Source of the DNA: Bacteroidota bacterium
Lineage (GTDB): Bacteria > Bacteroidota > JABWAT01
NCBI GenBank assembly: GCA_020161835.1
Contig: JAIUNL010000018.1
Coordinates: forward strand, 1 to 64,000
Direction of reading: 5' to 3'
Length of the DNA stretch: 64,000 nucleotides
Both the position numbers and the translations under genes were made by a program. Position 1 is the first letter of the stretch; each line of letters opens with the position of its first letter. The notes under the pieces were generated by a model, which was given only the letters and a program-made list of their open reading frames with translations, had not been told where the DNA came from and searched no databases. Positions 36,928 through 45,603 of the stretch are shown one piece after another.

Positions 36928-37818
36928 ATGGCAACTCTCAGAGACATCCGGTCCAGAATTAAAGGGGTTAAAAACACCCAGCAGATTACCAAAGCCATGA
37001 AAATGGTGGCGGCTGCAAAATTACGGAGGGCACAGGACAGCATGCTGGCTGCACGGCCCTATTCGAGAAAAATAAAGGCACTTTTAGCTGATCTTGTTAC
37101 TGATGAGAGGGTTCAGGAACACCCTTTGATCAAACCGAGACCTGAAGTAATAAATGTGGCATTGGTTGTTGTTACAGCTGACCGGGGACTTTGCGGTTCA
37201 TTCAACTCAAACCTTATTAAATCTGCAGTCAGGCTCATCCAAACTGAATTTGCAGATTATCAGGCATCGGGTAACCTGAGCCTGATCACTGTTGGCAGGG
37301 TTGGAAGTGAGTATTTCAAAAAACGTGGTTATAATGTAATTTATTCAAATTCTGGTTTATTCGGACATCTTTCGATGAGAGAGGCAACGGCCATCAATAC
37401 TCAACTGAATGATGGCTTTCTGGCAGGTAGATTTGATAAAATTGTAATCATCTCGAATGAATTCAAAAATGTCATGACTCCAAAAGTCACCACGACTCAG
37501 CTGTTGCCTGTTCAACAGGAAGATGTTTTACGAGACACCAGCAAATATCAGGCAGATTATATTTTTGAACCTGATCCTGCTCAAATCATTGAAGCCCTTG
37601 TTCCCCTGTATTTATTGCAGCAGATCTGGCAGGTATTGCTCGAATCTTACGCATCTGAACAAGGTGCAAGAATGTCAGCAATGGATGCAGCCACTGAAAA
37701 CGCTAAAGAATTGCTGCGTTCGCTTACACTCAACTATAACCGGGTGCGTCAGGCGGCAATCACAAAAGAAATTCTTGAAATCATATCAGGAGCTGAATCT
37801 CTGAGTAAATCTTCCTGA
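36928..37818 (+). CDS. atpG: ATP synthase F1 subunit gamma
   Basis: 296 aa central rotor shaft. The N-terminal coiled-coil helix RDIRSRIKGVKNTQQITKAM and the C-terminal helix signature ASEQGARMSAMDAATENAKE are both intact, and the middle Rossmann-like part contains ADRGLCGSFN. Last ATP synthase gene here; tRNA-Ser genes follow after about 75 nt. Confidence 0.98.
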   Translation: MATLRDIRSRIKGVKNTQQITKAMKMVAAAKLRRAQDSMLAARPYSRKIKALLADLVTDERVQEHPLIKPRPEVINVALVVVTADRGLCGSFNSNLIKSAVRLIQTEFADYQASGNLSLITVGRVGSEYFKKRGYNVIYSNSGLFGHLSMREATAINTQLNDGFLAGRFDKIVIISNEFKNVMTPKVTTTQLLPVQQEDVLRDTSKYQADYIFEPDPAQIIEALVPLYLLQQIWQVLLESYASEQGARMSAMDAATENAKELLRSLTLNYNRVRQAAITKEILEIISGAESLSKSS

Positions 37819-37893
37819 TGTAAATTGACAATCCAAGGTTAGGATTGTATTTTTGCAGTCCTGTTTGTAAAACAGAGTTAATTCAGCTCATAC

Positions 37894-37976
37894 GGAGAGC
37901 TAGTCTAATTGGTAAGGCAGCGGTCTTGAAAACCGCCGTGAGTGATCACTTCGGGGTTCGAGTCCCCGGCTCTCCG
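37894..37976 (+). tRNA. tRNA-Ser(UGA)
   Basis: 83-nt class II tRNA. Acceptor arms GGAGAGC / GCTCTCC, anticodon loop CTTGAAA within stem CGGT/ACCG giving anticodon TGA, a long variable arm (GTGA...TCAC), and T-arm GGGGTTCGAGTCCCC. Discriminator G; CCA is not encoded. Confidence 0.96.
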
Positions 37977-38003
37977 CAACATTTTGAAAACCAGAGTCAA
38001 TCT

Positions 38004-38094
38004 GGAGGGGTGGCCGAGAGGCTTAAGGCAACGGTTTGCTAAACCGTCGTAGTGTTGTAAAGCGCTACCGAGAGTTCGAATCTCTCCCCCTCCG
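38004..38094 (+). tRNA. tRNA-Ser(GCU)
   Basis: 91-nt class II tRNA. Acceptor arms GGAGGGG / CCCCTCC, anticodon loop TTGCTAA giving anticodon GCT, a long variable arm (GTAGTGTTGTAAAGCGCTAC), T-arm GAGAGTTCGAATCTCTC. Discriminator G; CCA not encoded. 27 nt after the other tRNA-Ser. Confidence 0.96.
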
Positions 38095-38097
38095 CTG

Positions 38098-38128
38098 AAA
38101 AAGTCCGGCCTTTGCCGGACTTTTTTTT
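38098..38128 (+). terminator. Rho-independent terminator after the tRNA-Ser pair
   Basis: Stem AAGTCCGGC / GCCGGACTT with CTTT loop, then a run of eight T residues. It ends the tRNA transcript, and possibly atp read-through. Confidence 0.95.
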
Positions 38129-38199
38129 ATCATTTCCAATCCAAAGTTGTGATTCTATCTGCTTTCAGTTATTTTCATTTTAAGCGAAAGAACTGAACT

Positions 38200-39099
38200 A
38201 TGGCATTTTTAGTTGATGATTATCAGACCCCTGCAGGAAACCAGGTTGAAGACCTTCAAAAAAACCGATTACGGTATCTGGTTAAAAAACCTCAGGATTT
38301 TTTATCTGAACTTTCTGTTTTAAACCCCCTTCAACTCAAGGAAATTCAAGAATTTCTGTGGGATTGCATTATGGAGGAATCTGCAAAGAAAAACCTTCAT
38401 GTAACCCGTTCTGACATCATTTCCCGATTTGAGCCAACCACCAATTATCAATATCGTGCCGGGTGTAAAGAGCCATTGGGGTATTGCACCTTAAACATGT
38501 GCATTAAACTCGATCCCAAATGCTCAATCAACCGTTTAAGGGGAATGATTGAAATTCTTCGTAAAATTCTTGCCGATGTTTATAAAAACGAAGATTTAGA
38601 AAGAAGATTTTCAGAACTTGAATTAAGTTCAAGAAAAATTCCGGTTGCAACCCCACTTATAGAAACAAAAGAGGGTGAAACAGCAACAAAAAGTCATTCA
38701 GTTGCCCATGCTCTTAAATCAAAAATTAAAAATTTAAGGGAAATCCTTTTTTCAATTATTGAGCTCGATGGTGCTGAAACTGTTTGTTTAATGGACTCTC
38801 ACGCGAAAATTGTGGAACTTGTAAGTAACCAAAAGATGAACAGCAGTTCTTTCAGCAAGCAGATTTCAGAGTTGATAAAATACTATCAGAAATTATTGCC
38901 AAAACTGAAAGCTGACCGGATTCAAACTGTTACCAATGAGTATTATAACGGGCTTATGGTCATTCACCTGCTTCATCATGATTTGTTCCTGATGGTCATA
39001 AGCAGAACAACTGATGTACCTGCCAAAACGATTAAAAGAGTGATCAGAATTTCAGATGAATTGAATGAACTCTTTGACAATACACTGGCAGAGAAGTGA
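38200..39099 (+). CDS. Protein with Cys cluster and C-terminal Roadblock/LC7-like domain
   Basis: 299 aa, not confidently assigned. The N-terminal half is helical and contains four cysteines, C89-x6-C96-x4-C101-x6-C108 (within AGCKEPLGYCTLNMCIKL), that could bind a metal. The C-terminal 130 residues have the order helix, LDGAETVCLMDSHAKIVELV, helix, then GLMVIHLLHHDLFLMVISR and a final helix, which resembles Roadblock/LC7 domains that bind small GTPases such as MglA. No signal peptide; probably cytoplasmic. It stands alone between a tRNA terminator and tmRNA. Confidence 0.6.
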   Translation: MAFLVDDYQTPAGNQVEDLQKNRLRYLVKKPQDFLSELSVLNPLQLKEIQEFLWDCIMEESAKKNLHVTRSDIISRFEPTTNYQYRAGCKEPLGYCTLNMCIKLDPKCSINRLRGMIEILRKILADVYKNEDLERRFSELELSSRKIPVATPLIETKEGETATKSHSVAHALKSKIKNLREILFSIIELDGAETVCLMDSHAKIVELVSNQKMNSSSFSKQISELIKYYQKLLPKLKADRIQTVTNEYYNGLMVIHLLHHDLFLMVISRTTDVPAKTIKRVIRISDELNELFDNTLAEK

Positions 39100-39110
39100 A
39101 TATTAAATTA

Positions 39111-39458
39111 GGGGGTGACAGGTTTCGACGGGATGAGTGTTGGTCTGGAATGCGTGTAGAGTTCTCCGAAATTCTCTTAAAAAAGGCGGAACAGCTTAAC
39201 TGCTGAAAACAACTACGCACTCGCAGCTTAATTAAATAAGTTGCGCGCTGTTACCTTCCATTGTCTGCCGGGATTTTAACAGCGTCATATTGGCGGATTG
39301 CTATTTCGGATCGTCCCGGTCCGGAATTTAAGATCAGGGGCTGGGAAACTCCAAGGTTGTTACTGTCTGAGGAGAATCTGAGATCTAAACAGTGACTACA
39401 CACGTAGATGTCTTGATGGGCGCCTTTTCGGACGCGGGTTCAAGTCCCGCCACCTCCA
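39111..39458 (+). ncRNA. ssrA: tmRNA (SsrA)
   Basis: Rescues stalled ribosomes by trans-translation. The 5' end GGGGGTGACAGGTTTCGACG is the family hallmark and pairs with the 3' acceptor strand CACCTCC; the T-arm is GCGGGTTCAAGTCCCGC. The tag frame is GCT GAA AAC AAC TAC GCA CTC GCA GCT TAA (39202-39231), encoding AENNYALAA. The same layout as Bacteroidota tags (GENNYALAA-like). About 348 nt, one piece; CCA not encoded. Confidence 0.97.
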
Positions 39459-39495
39459 CAGGGGAAGTTGATTTTACATCAGATCAATTCTTAAA

Positions 39496-39530
39496 CAAAA
39501 AAGCCAGTTGTTCAACTGGCTTTTTTGTTT
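39496..39530. terminator. Bidirectional terminator after ssrA
   Basis: Stem AAAAAAGCCAGTT / AACTGGCTTTTTT with GTTC loop, between tmRNA and the convergent lipoprotein gene. A- and T-rich flanks allow action on both strands. Confidence 0.93.
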
Positions 39531-39550
39531 TTATAATTCTTTTTGAATTT

Positions 39551-40252
39551 CTACTTCAATTCCCAGCCAAAAGTGGTAGTATTCACCTTTTCAGTACCAG
39601 TCATCCGGGTAATAATATTTTCAGCTGTAATTTTTGAATAAACCGTGCCAATTGTATCAGAGAGTGTTCCGTTTACTGCGAGGTTCCTGATTGTCATATT
39701 ATCAGAATTTAGTGGACCCGGATAATACTTGCCGGAATAGAATATATTGGTCCGAATCTGAATCACACGTCCGGTCTGAGAAAGACGGGAAACTGAATAC
39801 GTTTTCCCAAGTGCAATAAGAGAGGCTATCTGTCTGGAAATCTGAGGAAGTACAATAATATTATAGGGTTTACTCTCCCATGTTCCTGATTTTGCACTAA
39901 TTTTAACTGAATTTTCTTTTCCCGTAGCAGAACTGATAGATTTTGGGAAAATCCGCAATGTTTTTCCAATTGTTGCTCCCGTTCCTGTAACCGTATAAAC
40001 CGGTGTTTCAGGAAAAGCAATTTCCTTTCCGTCTTCGTTTCTAAGAATCAAAGTTAATACATTCATGGTATCGCCAAAAACAACTTCCAGTGTATCCTGA
40101 ACACTTCTACCTTCTGTTGAAATGGTTTTAGGAATAATATACAGACCTGAAAGATCATTTTTTACTGGTTCAGAAGGACTTTCTTCCTTACACGAAAAAA
40201 GACTTAAGGTAAAAGTTACAATTAGAATGAAAACGAAAATGAACCGGTTCAT
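39551..40252 (-). CDS. Hypothetical lipoprotein
   Basis: 233 aa; no known domain seen. Signal peptide with lipobox LFSC (Cys21), followed by a Ser/Pro/Glu-rich linker (KEESPSEPVKND) and a beta-rich region (SGLYIIPKTISTEG, LTLILRNEDGKEIAFPE, VSRLSQTGRVIQIRTNIFYSG). Probably anchored in the outer membrane or periplasm. It is followed downstream by the tmRNA terminator, and a 212-nt AT-rich spacer separates it from the hypA-like gene; that spacer shows no other gene. Confidence 0.72.
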   Translation of the reverse strand: MNRFIFVFILIVTFTLSLFSCKEESPSEPVKNDLSGLYIIPKTISTEGRSVQDTLEVVFGDTMNVLTLILRNEDGKEIAFPETPVYTVTGTGATIGKTLRIFPKSISSATGKENSVKISAKSGTWESKPYNIIVLPQISRQIASLIALGKTYSVSRLSQTGRVIQIRTNIFYSGKYYPGPLNSDNMTIRNLAVNGTLSDTIGTVYSKITAENIITRMTGTEKVNTTTFGWELK

Positions 40253-40464
40253 AAATGACCTGAATTTGGAAAATGAATAAATTAATTATTTGCTAACTGT
40301 CGGGATTATTTTCTAAAGGGAATAAACAGTGTTTGACCAAACCAATCTAAAACGATCACAAATATTTACAACCAATCAAGAGAATAATTAACCTATCTGA
40401 AGATAAGTCAATTTTCACATTTAATAAAAACGCTTGCTCTCTATCGATTCACTTAAAGTGAATT

Positions 40465-40728
40465 CTAATTCAAATCTACTGCAGTCAACAAAATATCTGA
40501 TGCACCCGGATCTTCATCAATTTCAACAAACTGAAGAGCCAACCGACACCCTTCTGCAACAGAACCTACTGAAATTTCACTGAAGTGATCGCGGAACTTT
40601 TCGGGTGAGATGAAGCTATTTTTTCCGAAGCGAACAGCAATTCTTTTTACATGCAATGCATTTTGCTGTTCAGCCACAGCTTCAATTTTACTTAACAGAT
40701 CGGACATTGAGTGAACATGAATTTTCAT
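40465..40728 (-). CDS. HypA-like protein lacking the zinc finger
   Basis: 87 aa. Sequence order follows the first domain of HypA, the nickel-insertion protein for [NiFe] hydrogenase: VHSMSDLLSKIEAVAEQ (like MHEMSL...), VKRIAVRFGK, ISPEKFRDHFSEISVGSVAEGCRL. However, the N-terminal Met-His-Glu nickel site is not at the start (MKIHVHS), Glu is replaced by Ser, and the two CxxC zinc-finger pairs are absent. It is the last gene of the hox operon, 3 nt after hoxW. It may help HoxH maturation in another way or be a relic; a full HypA must be elsewhere if needed. Confidence 0.68.
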   Translation of the reverse strand: MKIHVHSMSDLLSKIEAVAEQQNALHVKRIAVRFGKNSFISPEKFRDHFSEISVGSVAEGCRLALQFVEIDEDPGASDILLTAVDLN

Positions 40729-40731
40729 TTT

Positions 40732-41175
40732 TTACCCGACTACTAATTTTTCAAGCGTTTTTAAAATATTTGGTGCTTTGTCTCTCACTACCGCAGAAAG
40801 GGTATCTCCAACCGAGAAATCTGAACCTGAAACAGTAAAAAGAAACAGTTCTGGTAAATCTGACTGATTAATCTCAGAAAACCTAACTAAATCACCAATA
40901 TCAAATTCATGAGTTGATGCCTGATCGTAATTACGTCCTTCTGTCCAGTTTACAATTGAAATTTCCCCAGGTAACCCTTTCACAGCCGCATCAATGAAAA
41001 CAATACGTTCAAAATCTTTGAATCTTGCAGCCATTTCCGGAACAAGCTGGATGAAAGTCTGGATTTCAAGATCTGGATCAGAACATATTTTCTCCAGTTG
41101 TTCAGCTAATGCCCAACCGATTCCATCATCGCTTCGAAGCGGATTTCCGTATCCAATCACCCAGGTTTTTTTCAT
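40732..41175 (-). CDS. hoxW: Hydrogenase maturation protease (HoxW/HyaD family)
   Basis: 147 aa endopeptidase that removes the C-terminal tail of HoxH after nickel insertion. Family motifs are TWVIGYGNPLRSDDGIGW (N-terminal; the Asp in SDDG binds nickel), VFIDAA near residue 63, and THEFDIGDL with the second metal-site His. I start at the ATG giving MKKTWVIGYGN, typical for the family. An upstream in-frame ATG exists, but the extra 27 residues are encoded by a palindromic repeat. No clear Shine-Dalgarno. It follows hoxH by 115 nt. Confidence 0.9.
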   Translation of the reverse strand: MKKTWVIGYGNPLRSDDGIGWALAEQLEKICSDPDLEIQTFIQLVPEMAARFKDFERIVFIDAAVKGLPGEISIVNWTEGRNYDQASTHEFDIGDLVRFSEINQSDLPELFLFTVSGSDFSVGDTLSAVVRDKAPNILKTLEKLVVG

Positions 41176-41198
41176 AATAAACCAAATAAAAACCAGGC

Positions 41199-41264
41199 AT
41201 TCCGTCTCCCGATATACCAATCCTGCATGGCAGGATCGGTACTCGGTGTGACACATTTTGTGTC
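41199..41264. repeat. Palindromic element with two hairpins between hoxH and hoxW
   Basis: First hairpin: TACC-A-ATCCTGC, loop ATG, GCAGGAT-C-GGTA (11 bp with one mismatch). Second: GACACA, TTT, TGTGTC. The right arm GGTACTCGGTGTGACAC matches GATACTCAGCATGGCAC near 63.58 kb at 12 of 17 positions, with transitions only, so both belong to one repeat family. Confidence 0.65.
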
Positions 41265-41290
41265 CCGGTAATTTGTATTTTCAAAACCGT

Positions 41291-42712
41291 TTATCTGGAA
41301 ATCGTTTTTAAGATTTCACCATTGGGTGCCTGAATTTCAATCTGCATCGGCATTTGACCGGCTGCATGAGTTGAACAACTTAAACAGGGGTCAAAGGTTC
41401 GGATGACAGCTTCAATACGGTTCAACATACCTTCTTTTGGATTTAGTCCGTCGAGATAATGACGAGCCACCTGCAGAACCCCACGGTTCATTGCCAGGTT
41501 GTTATGTCCGGTAGCAATGATGAGATTAGCCCATTTGATCAGACCATTTTCATCAATCCGGTAGTGGTGAATCAGTGTTCCGCGGGGAGCTTCAGACACA
41601 CCAACGCCATCAAAACTATTTGGATTGGCGATTGCCCTGACATGCGGATTCATACACTCATCATCTTTCAAAATATCTTCAACCCGTTCTGCGCAATTTA
41701 AAATTTCAATCAGCCGGGCGTAGTGATAATGGAAGGAACTTGAAACCGGTCCTTTTTGGATTGACCGGAATCCGGCAAGTTCTTCATCAGCCAGTGGAGT
41801 TCCACATTTTGAGGCAATATTGAGCCGGGCCAAAGGACCGACCCGATAAATTCCGCCAGGATAGCCCATTGGTTTATAAAACACCGATTTCAGATAACTG
41901 TATGATTCAACTTTTTCCCCAATCCAGGTATCATACTCAGACGGATCAATTCCATCAGAAACAATATTTCCTGCTGAATCCATAAACCGGAGTGTTCCAT
42001 CGTAATACTCAACTTCACCATTCTTATTTACCAGCCCCATAAACAAGGTTGGGAAATTGGCGAAAACCGCAATTTCTTCCTGATAATGCTTTACAACAGG
42101 GTGATACCAATTTAGTGCCCTTCTCACGATTTCCTTGATTTCAGGCATTTCCTTCAGCATGGCAGCTCGGTGCTCTGCTGTTAGTGCAGCATTGACTCCA
42201 CCAGATACGACCCACGACGGGTGAATTCTTTTCCCGCCAAGCAACTCAATCATCTGCTGTCCGATTTGCCGAAGCCGGATTCCATCTTTTGCAAGTTCAG
42301 GACGTTTCGCAGCAACCCCCAGAATATTCCGGATTGCCGGATCTGCATCCATCCCAAGTAAAAGATCCGGGGACGAAAGATGGAAAAAACTCAGTGCATG
42401 AGACTGAATAATCTGAGCCATGTTCATGACTTTACGAAGGTTGTGACCTGTAACCGGTACTTTCACCGCCATCAGATTGTCGCAAGCTTTTGCTGATGCC
42501 ATCAGGTGAGAAACCGGGCAAATTCCGCAAATTCTTGCCATGAGTGATGGCATTTCAGTAAATGGACGGCCTTCAGAAAGTTTTTCGAATCCACGAAGCT
42601 GAGTTACATGAAACTGTGCATCATTGATCGTTCCGTTGTCATCCACGTAAATAGTAATTTTTGCATGGCCTTCAATTCGGGTAACGGGATCAATTGTAAT
42701 TGTTTTTGGCAT
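41291..42712 (-). CDS. hoxH: NAD-linked [NiFe] hydrogenase large subunit HoxH
   Basis: 473 aa catalytic subunit holding the NiFe(CN)2CO centre, cytoplasmic. L1 motif RICGICPVSH (Cys62 and Cys65) and L2 motif DPCLSCSTH (Cys443, Cys446, ending His449). The 24 residues after His449 (AAGQMPMQ onwards) are the tail that a specific protease removes. The N-terminus DPVTRIEGHAKI is classic. The pattern fits group 3d bidirectional hydrogenases. AGGAGG precedes the ATG. Confidence 0.97.
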   Translation of the reverse strand: MPKTITIDPVTRIEGHAKITIYVDDNGTINDAQFHVTQLRGFEKLSEGRPFTEMPSLMARICGICPVSHLMASAKACDNLMAVKVPVTGHNLRKVMNMAQIIQSHALSFFHLSSPDLLLGMDADPAIRNILGVAAKRPELAKDGIRLRQIGQQMIELLGGKRIHPSWVVSGGVNAALTAEHRAAMLKEMPEIKEIVRRALNWYHPVVKHYQEEIAVFANFPTLFMGLVNKNGEVEYYDGTLRFMDSAGNIVSDGIDPSEYDTWIGEKVESYSYLKSVFYKPMGYPGGIYRVGPLARLNIASKCGTPLADEELAGFRSIQKGPVSSSFHYHYARLIEILNCAERVEDILKDDECMNPHVRAIANPNSFDGVGVSEAPRGTLIHHYRIDENGLIKWANLIIATGHNNLAMNRGVLQVARHYLDGLNPKEGMLNRIEAVIRTFDPCLSCSTHAAGQMPMQIEIQAPNGEILKTISR

Positions 42713-42721
42713 ATATCCTCC

Positions 42722-43255
42722 TTATGCCCCGAACCGGGTTTTACTTGTTAAATCCGGAATTCTTCCGTCGAGTAATTCAGCGACTGCATAGAAAATGGTA
42801 TCATTTGAAGGCGGGCATCCGGGAATAAAAACATCCACCGGTACAACTTCGTGAATCGGCATGACCCGGGCAAGAAGTTCGGGTAAAGCCGGATGCTTTG
42901 GCATCACATCGTGAATAAATGCATTTTCTACATAAGCCCGGTTAATAATCTCCTGAACCGGAATCGGGTTTCTCATGGATGGAACATTGGCATTAATCGC
43001 ACAATCGCCTAAAGCAATGAGATATTTGGTATGTTTTCTGATTTTCTTGATTTTGGCAAGATCATCTACCGAAGCAACAGCTCCTTCAACAATTGTGACA
43101 TCGACATAATCAGGGAATACCTTATTATCAACAAGCGGACTGTAAACCAATTCAATCCGGTCTGCAATCGCAAGCAAACGTTCATCGATATCAAGAAAAC
43201 TCATGTGGCAGCCGGAACATCCATCCAGCCATGTGGTTGCAATTTTGGCTTTCAT
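42722..43255 (-). CDS. hoxY: NAD-linked [NiFe] hydrogenase small subunit HoxY
   Basis: 177 aa electron-transfer subunit. The N-terminal TTWLDGCSGCHMSF (Cys13, Cys16), ALGDCAIN (near 84) and FIPGCPPSN (near 149) give four ligands for a single proximal [4Fe-4S] cluster, as expected for the short cytoplasmic HoxY without a Tat signal. Overlaps the hoxU stop by 4 nt, so the two are translationally coupled. Confidence 0.96.
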   Translation of the reverse strand: MKAKIATTWLDGCSGCHMSFLDIDERLLAIADRIELVYSPLVDNKVFPDYVDVTIVEGAVASVDDLAKIKKIRKHTKYLIALGDCAINANVPSMRNPIPVQEIINRAYVENAFIHDVMPKHPALPELLARVMPIHEVVPVDVFIPGCPPSNDTIFYAVAELLDGRIPDLTSKTRFGA

Positions 43256-43977
43256 ATTTTTTCCTTCCGGCGTGCGGTTAAGTAGGGCAGGAATCCTGAC
43301 CGTTTGGTATTTTCTGCTACTGATCTTCCCTTTTCACTTAGTGCTCCAACCGGACAAACGTTTACACATTTTCCGCATTGGGTACAGGTATCTGCAGATC
43401 CCCAGGGTTGATTCAACTCGGTAATAACTTTTGCCTGAATACCACGACCTGAAACATCCCAGACGTGAGCACCTTCAATTTCATCACAAACCCGAACACA
43501 CCTTGTGCATAAAATACACCGGTTATGATCAAGGATGAAGTAAGGATGACTGGCATCAACTGCAAATTTCGGGAACCGGTAAGGCACCCTGATGTGGTTG
43601 ATTCCCAGCTTTTGAGATAAATACTGAAGTTCACAATGGTTATTTGAGACACAAACCGAGCAGGTATGATTCCGTTCTGAAAAAATCAGTTCAAGCGTCA
43701 TTTTACGGTAATGTGCCAGTTTATCGTTGGTGGTTGTAACTTCCATTCCTTCACTTACCATGGTTGTGCAGGCAGGAAGCAATTTTCTCTGACCTGCAAC
43801 TTCGACCATGCATAACCTGCAGGCACCAATATTTGAAAGTCCTTCAAGATGACAAAGTGTCGGAATAAAATACTCATTTTCACGGCAAACCTGCAAAACA
43901 GTTTGGTCTGAACGTGCTGAGACATCTTTTCCGTCAATCTTAAGCGTAAAAATTTTAATTTGTCCGTTAGCAGTCAT
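43252..43977 (-). CDS. hoxU: Diaphorase iron-sulfur subunit HoxU
   Basis: 241 aa, like the N-terminal part of NuoG. A plant-ferredoxin type [2Fe-2S] domain (CHLEGLSNIGACRLCMVEV with Cys near 78 in PACTT) is followed by the His/Cys cluster domain HTCSVCVSNNHCELQ and two [4Fe-4S] sites (CILCTRCVRVC and CTQCGKCVNVC). Passes electrons between HoxF (NADH side) and HoxY. Shine-Dalgarno AAGGAG upstream. Confidence 0.96.
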   Translation of the reverse strand: MTANGQIKIFTLKIDGKDVSARSDQTVLQVCRENEYFIPTLCHLEGLSNIGACRLCMVEVAGQRKLLPACTTMVSEGMEVTTTNDKLAHYRKMTLELIFSERNHTCSVCVSNNHCELQYLSQKLGINHIRVPYRFPKFAVDASHPYFILDHNRCILCTRCVRVCDEIEGAHVWDVSGRGIQAKVITELNQPWGSADTCTQCGKCVNVCPVGALSEKGRSVAENTKRSGFLPYLTARRKEKI

Positions 43978-43989
43978 AATAGAATCTCC

Positions 43990-45600
43990 TTACTCCTGGT
44001 TGACTTCAGCCTGAATCCGTTCCATATACTCATGTTTGAAATATTTCAAGGTACTGAGTACAGGATTGGGTGATGACTGCCCAAGACCACAGAGACTGGT
44101 ATTTCTTACCACATCGCAAAGTTCTTCGAGCAGGGTTAAGTCGGCTTCTGTAGCCCTTCTTTCGGCAAATTTTGTCAGAATATCATAAATCTGAGCAGTG
44201 CCGACCCGACAAGGAACACATTTGCCACAAGACTCAGACATACAGAATTCCATAAAATATCTGGCTACATCAACCATGTTGGAATTTTCATCCATCACAA
44301 TCATCCCACCAGAACCCATAATGGAACCCAATTTGGTCAGAGATTCATAATCAACTTTGATATCAAGAAATTCTTCGGGAATACATCCACCAGATGGTCC
44401 ACCGGTTTGAACGGCTTTAAACTTTCTTCCGCCCGGAATTCCGCCACCGATATCAAAAATGATCTCACGCAGCGACATCCCCATCGGCACTTCGATAAGT
44501 CCGGTATTGACGACCTGACCTGCGAGTGCAAAAACTTTTGTTCCTTTACTGGTTTCTGTTCCGATTGAGGCGTACCATTCTGCACCTTTCCTGATGATGG
44601 GTGCAATATTGGCAAAGGTTTCGACATTGTTGATCAGGGTTGGTTTTCCCCACAAACCTGATTCGGCGGGATATGGGGGTCTTGGTCTTGGTGTTCCCCT
44701 TCCCCCTTCAATTGATGCAATCAGGGCAGTTTCTTCACCACAAACGAAAGCACCGGCTCCAAGCCTGATACTGATTGTAAAGTTAAAAGTAGTTCCGAAA
44801 ATATTATTCCCAAGAAGACCTTTTCTTTCAGCCTGTTTAATTGCAACTTTAAGTCTTGAAATTGCCAATGGATATTCAGCACGGACGTAAATAAATCCTT
44901 CGTCAGCGCCGATAGCATAGGCGGCAATGGCCATCCCTTCCAATATCCGGTGCGGATCTGATTCAAGAACAGACCGATCCATAAATGCACCGGGGTCGCC
45001 TTCATCAGCATTACAAATCACGTATTTCTTTGCACCGACAGCTTTTGCAACGGTTGACCATTTTAATCCGGTCGGATATCCACCACCACCTCGTCCTCTG
45101 AGCCCAGATTTGATCAGGTTTTGAACAACTTCATTCTGATCAAGGTCATGTAAAACTGTATAAAGTCCCAAATAGCCATCAAAAGCAATATATTCTTCGA
45201 TTCGCTCCGGGTTGATTACTCCACAATTTTCAGTGACAATTTTGTATTGTCGTTTGAAAAAAGGTGAATCAGAAGCGAGATCATTGGTCGTTTTCTTTCC
45301 CTTCTCGAGATTGTCTGTCACCAGAAAGGCATTTGCCTGGTTGATTTCCTGGAACATCCGGTTTTCAGGTTCAATTGAAACAAGTGGACCAGCAGCACAC
45401 AAACCCATGCAACCAACACCCTTCACATCAATATCTTTTGCCAATCCTTTTTCTTTAAGCTGACCTTCAATTGTGTTTAACACTGCTTCAGCATTTTGAG
45501 ACATGCAACCGGCAGCAACACACACATGAATTGATTTTTTCTTTTGGCTTCTGGCCAGCTCTTCGCCAGCTTTAATTTCCTGTAGTTCTTCTAAGGTCAT
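43990..45600 (-). CDS. hoxF: Diaphorase NADH-binding subunit HoxF
   Basis: 536 aa. The N-terminal thioredoxin-like [2Fe-2S] domain has [11 protein letters not shown] and [14 protein letters not shown]. Then comes the NuoF-like part: [16 protein letters not shown] (NADH/FMN site, near residue 166), [14 protein letters not shown], and the [4Fe-4S] motif [12 protein letters not shown] near residue 455. Oxidises NADH or reduces NAD+ for the hydrogenase. Only 3 nt after hoxE. Fusing the Trx-like domain is normal for HoxF. Confidence 0.96.
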   Translation of the reverse strand: MTLEELQEIKAGEELARSQKKKSIHVCVAAGCMSQNAEAVLNTIEGQLKEKGLAKDIDVKGVGCMGLCAAGPLVSIEPENRMFQEINQANAFLVTDNLEKGKKTTNDLASDSPFFKRQYKIVTENCGVINPERIEEYIAFDGYLGLYTVLHDLDQNEVVQNLIKSGLRGRGGGGYPTGLKWSTVAKAVGAKKYVICNADEGDPGAFMDRSVLESDPHRILEGMAIAAYAIGADEGFIYVRAEYPLAISRLKVAIKQAERKGLLGNNIFGTTFNFTISIRLGAGAFVCGEETALIASIEGGRGTPRPRPPYPAESGLWGKPTLINNVETFANIAPIIRKGAEWYASIGTETSKGTKVFALAGQVVNTGLIEVPMGMSLREIIFDIGGGIPGGRKFKAVQTGGPSGGCIPEEFLDIKVDYESLTKLGSIMGSGGMIVMDENSNMVDVARYFMEFCMSESCGKCVPCRVGTAQIYDILTKFAERRATEADLTLLEELCDVVRNTSLCGLGQSSPNPVLSTLKYFKHEYMERIQAEVNQE

Positions 45601-45603
45601 GGT

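Noticed and set aside
37845..38042. Open frame across the tRNA-Ser genes
   Set aside because: It runs through both structured tRNAs; not a protein gene.
41176..41256. 27-residue N-terminal extension of hoxW
   Set aside because: It is encoded by a palindromic repeat with no family similarity; the family start MKKTWVIGYGN lies at 41175.
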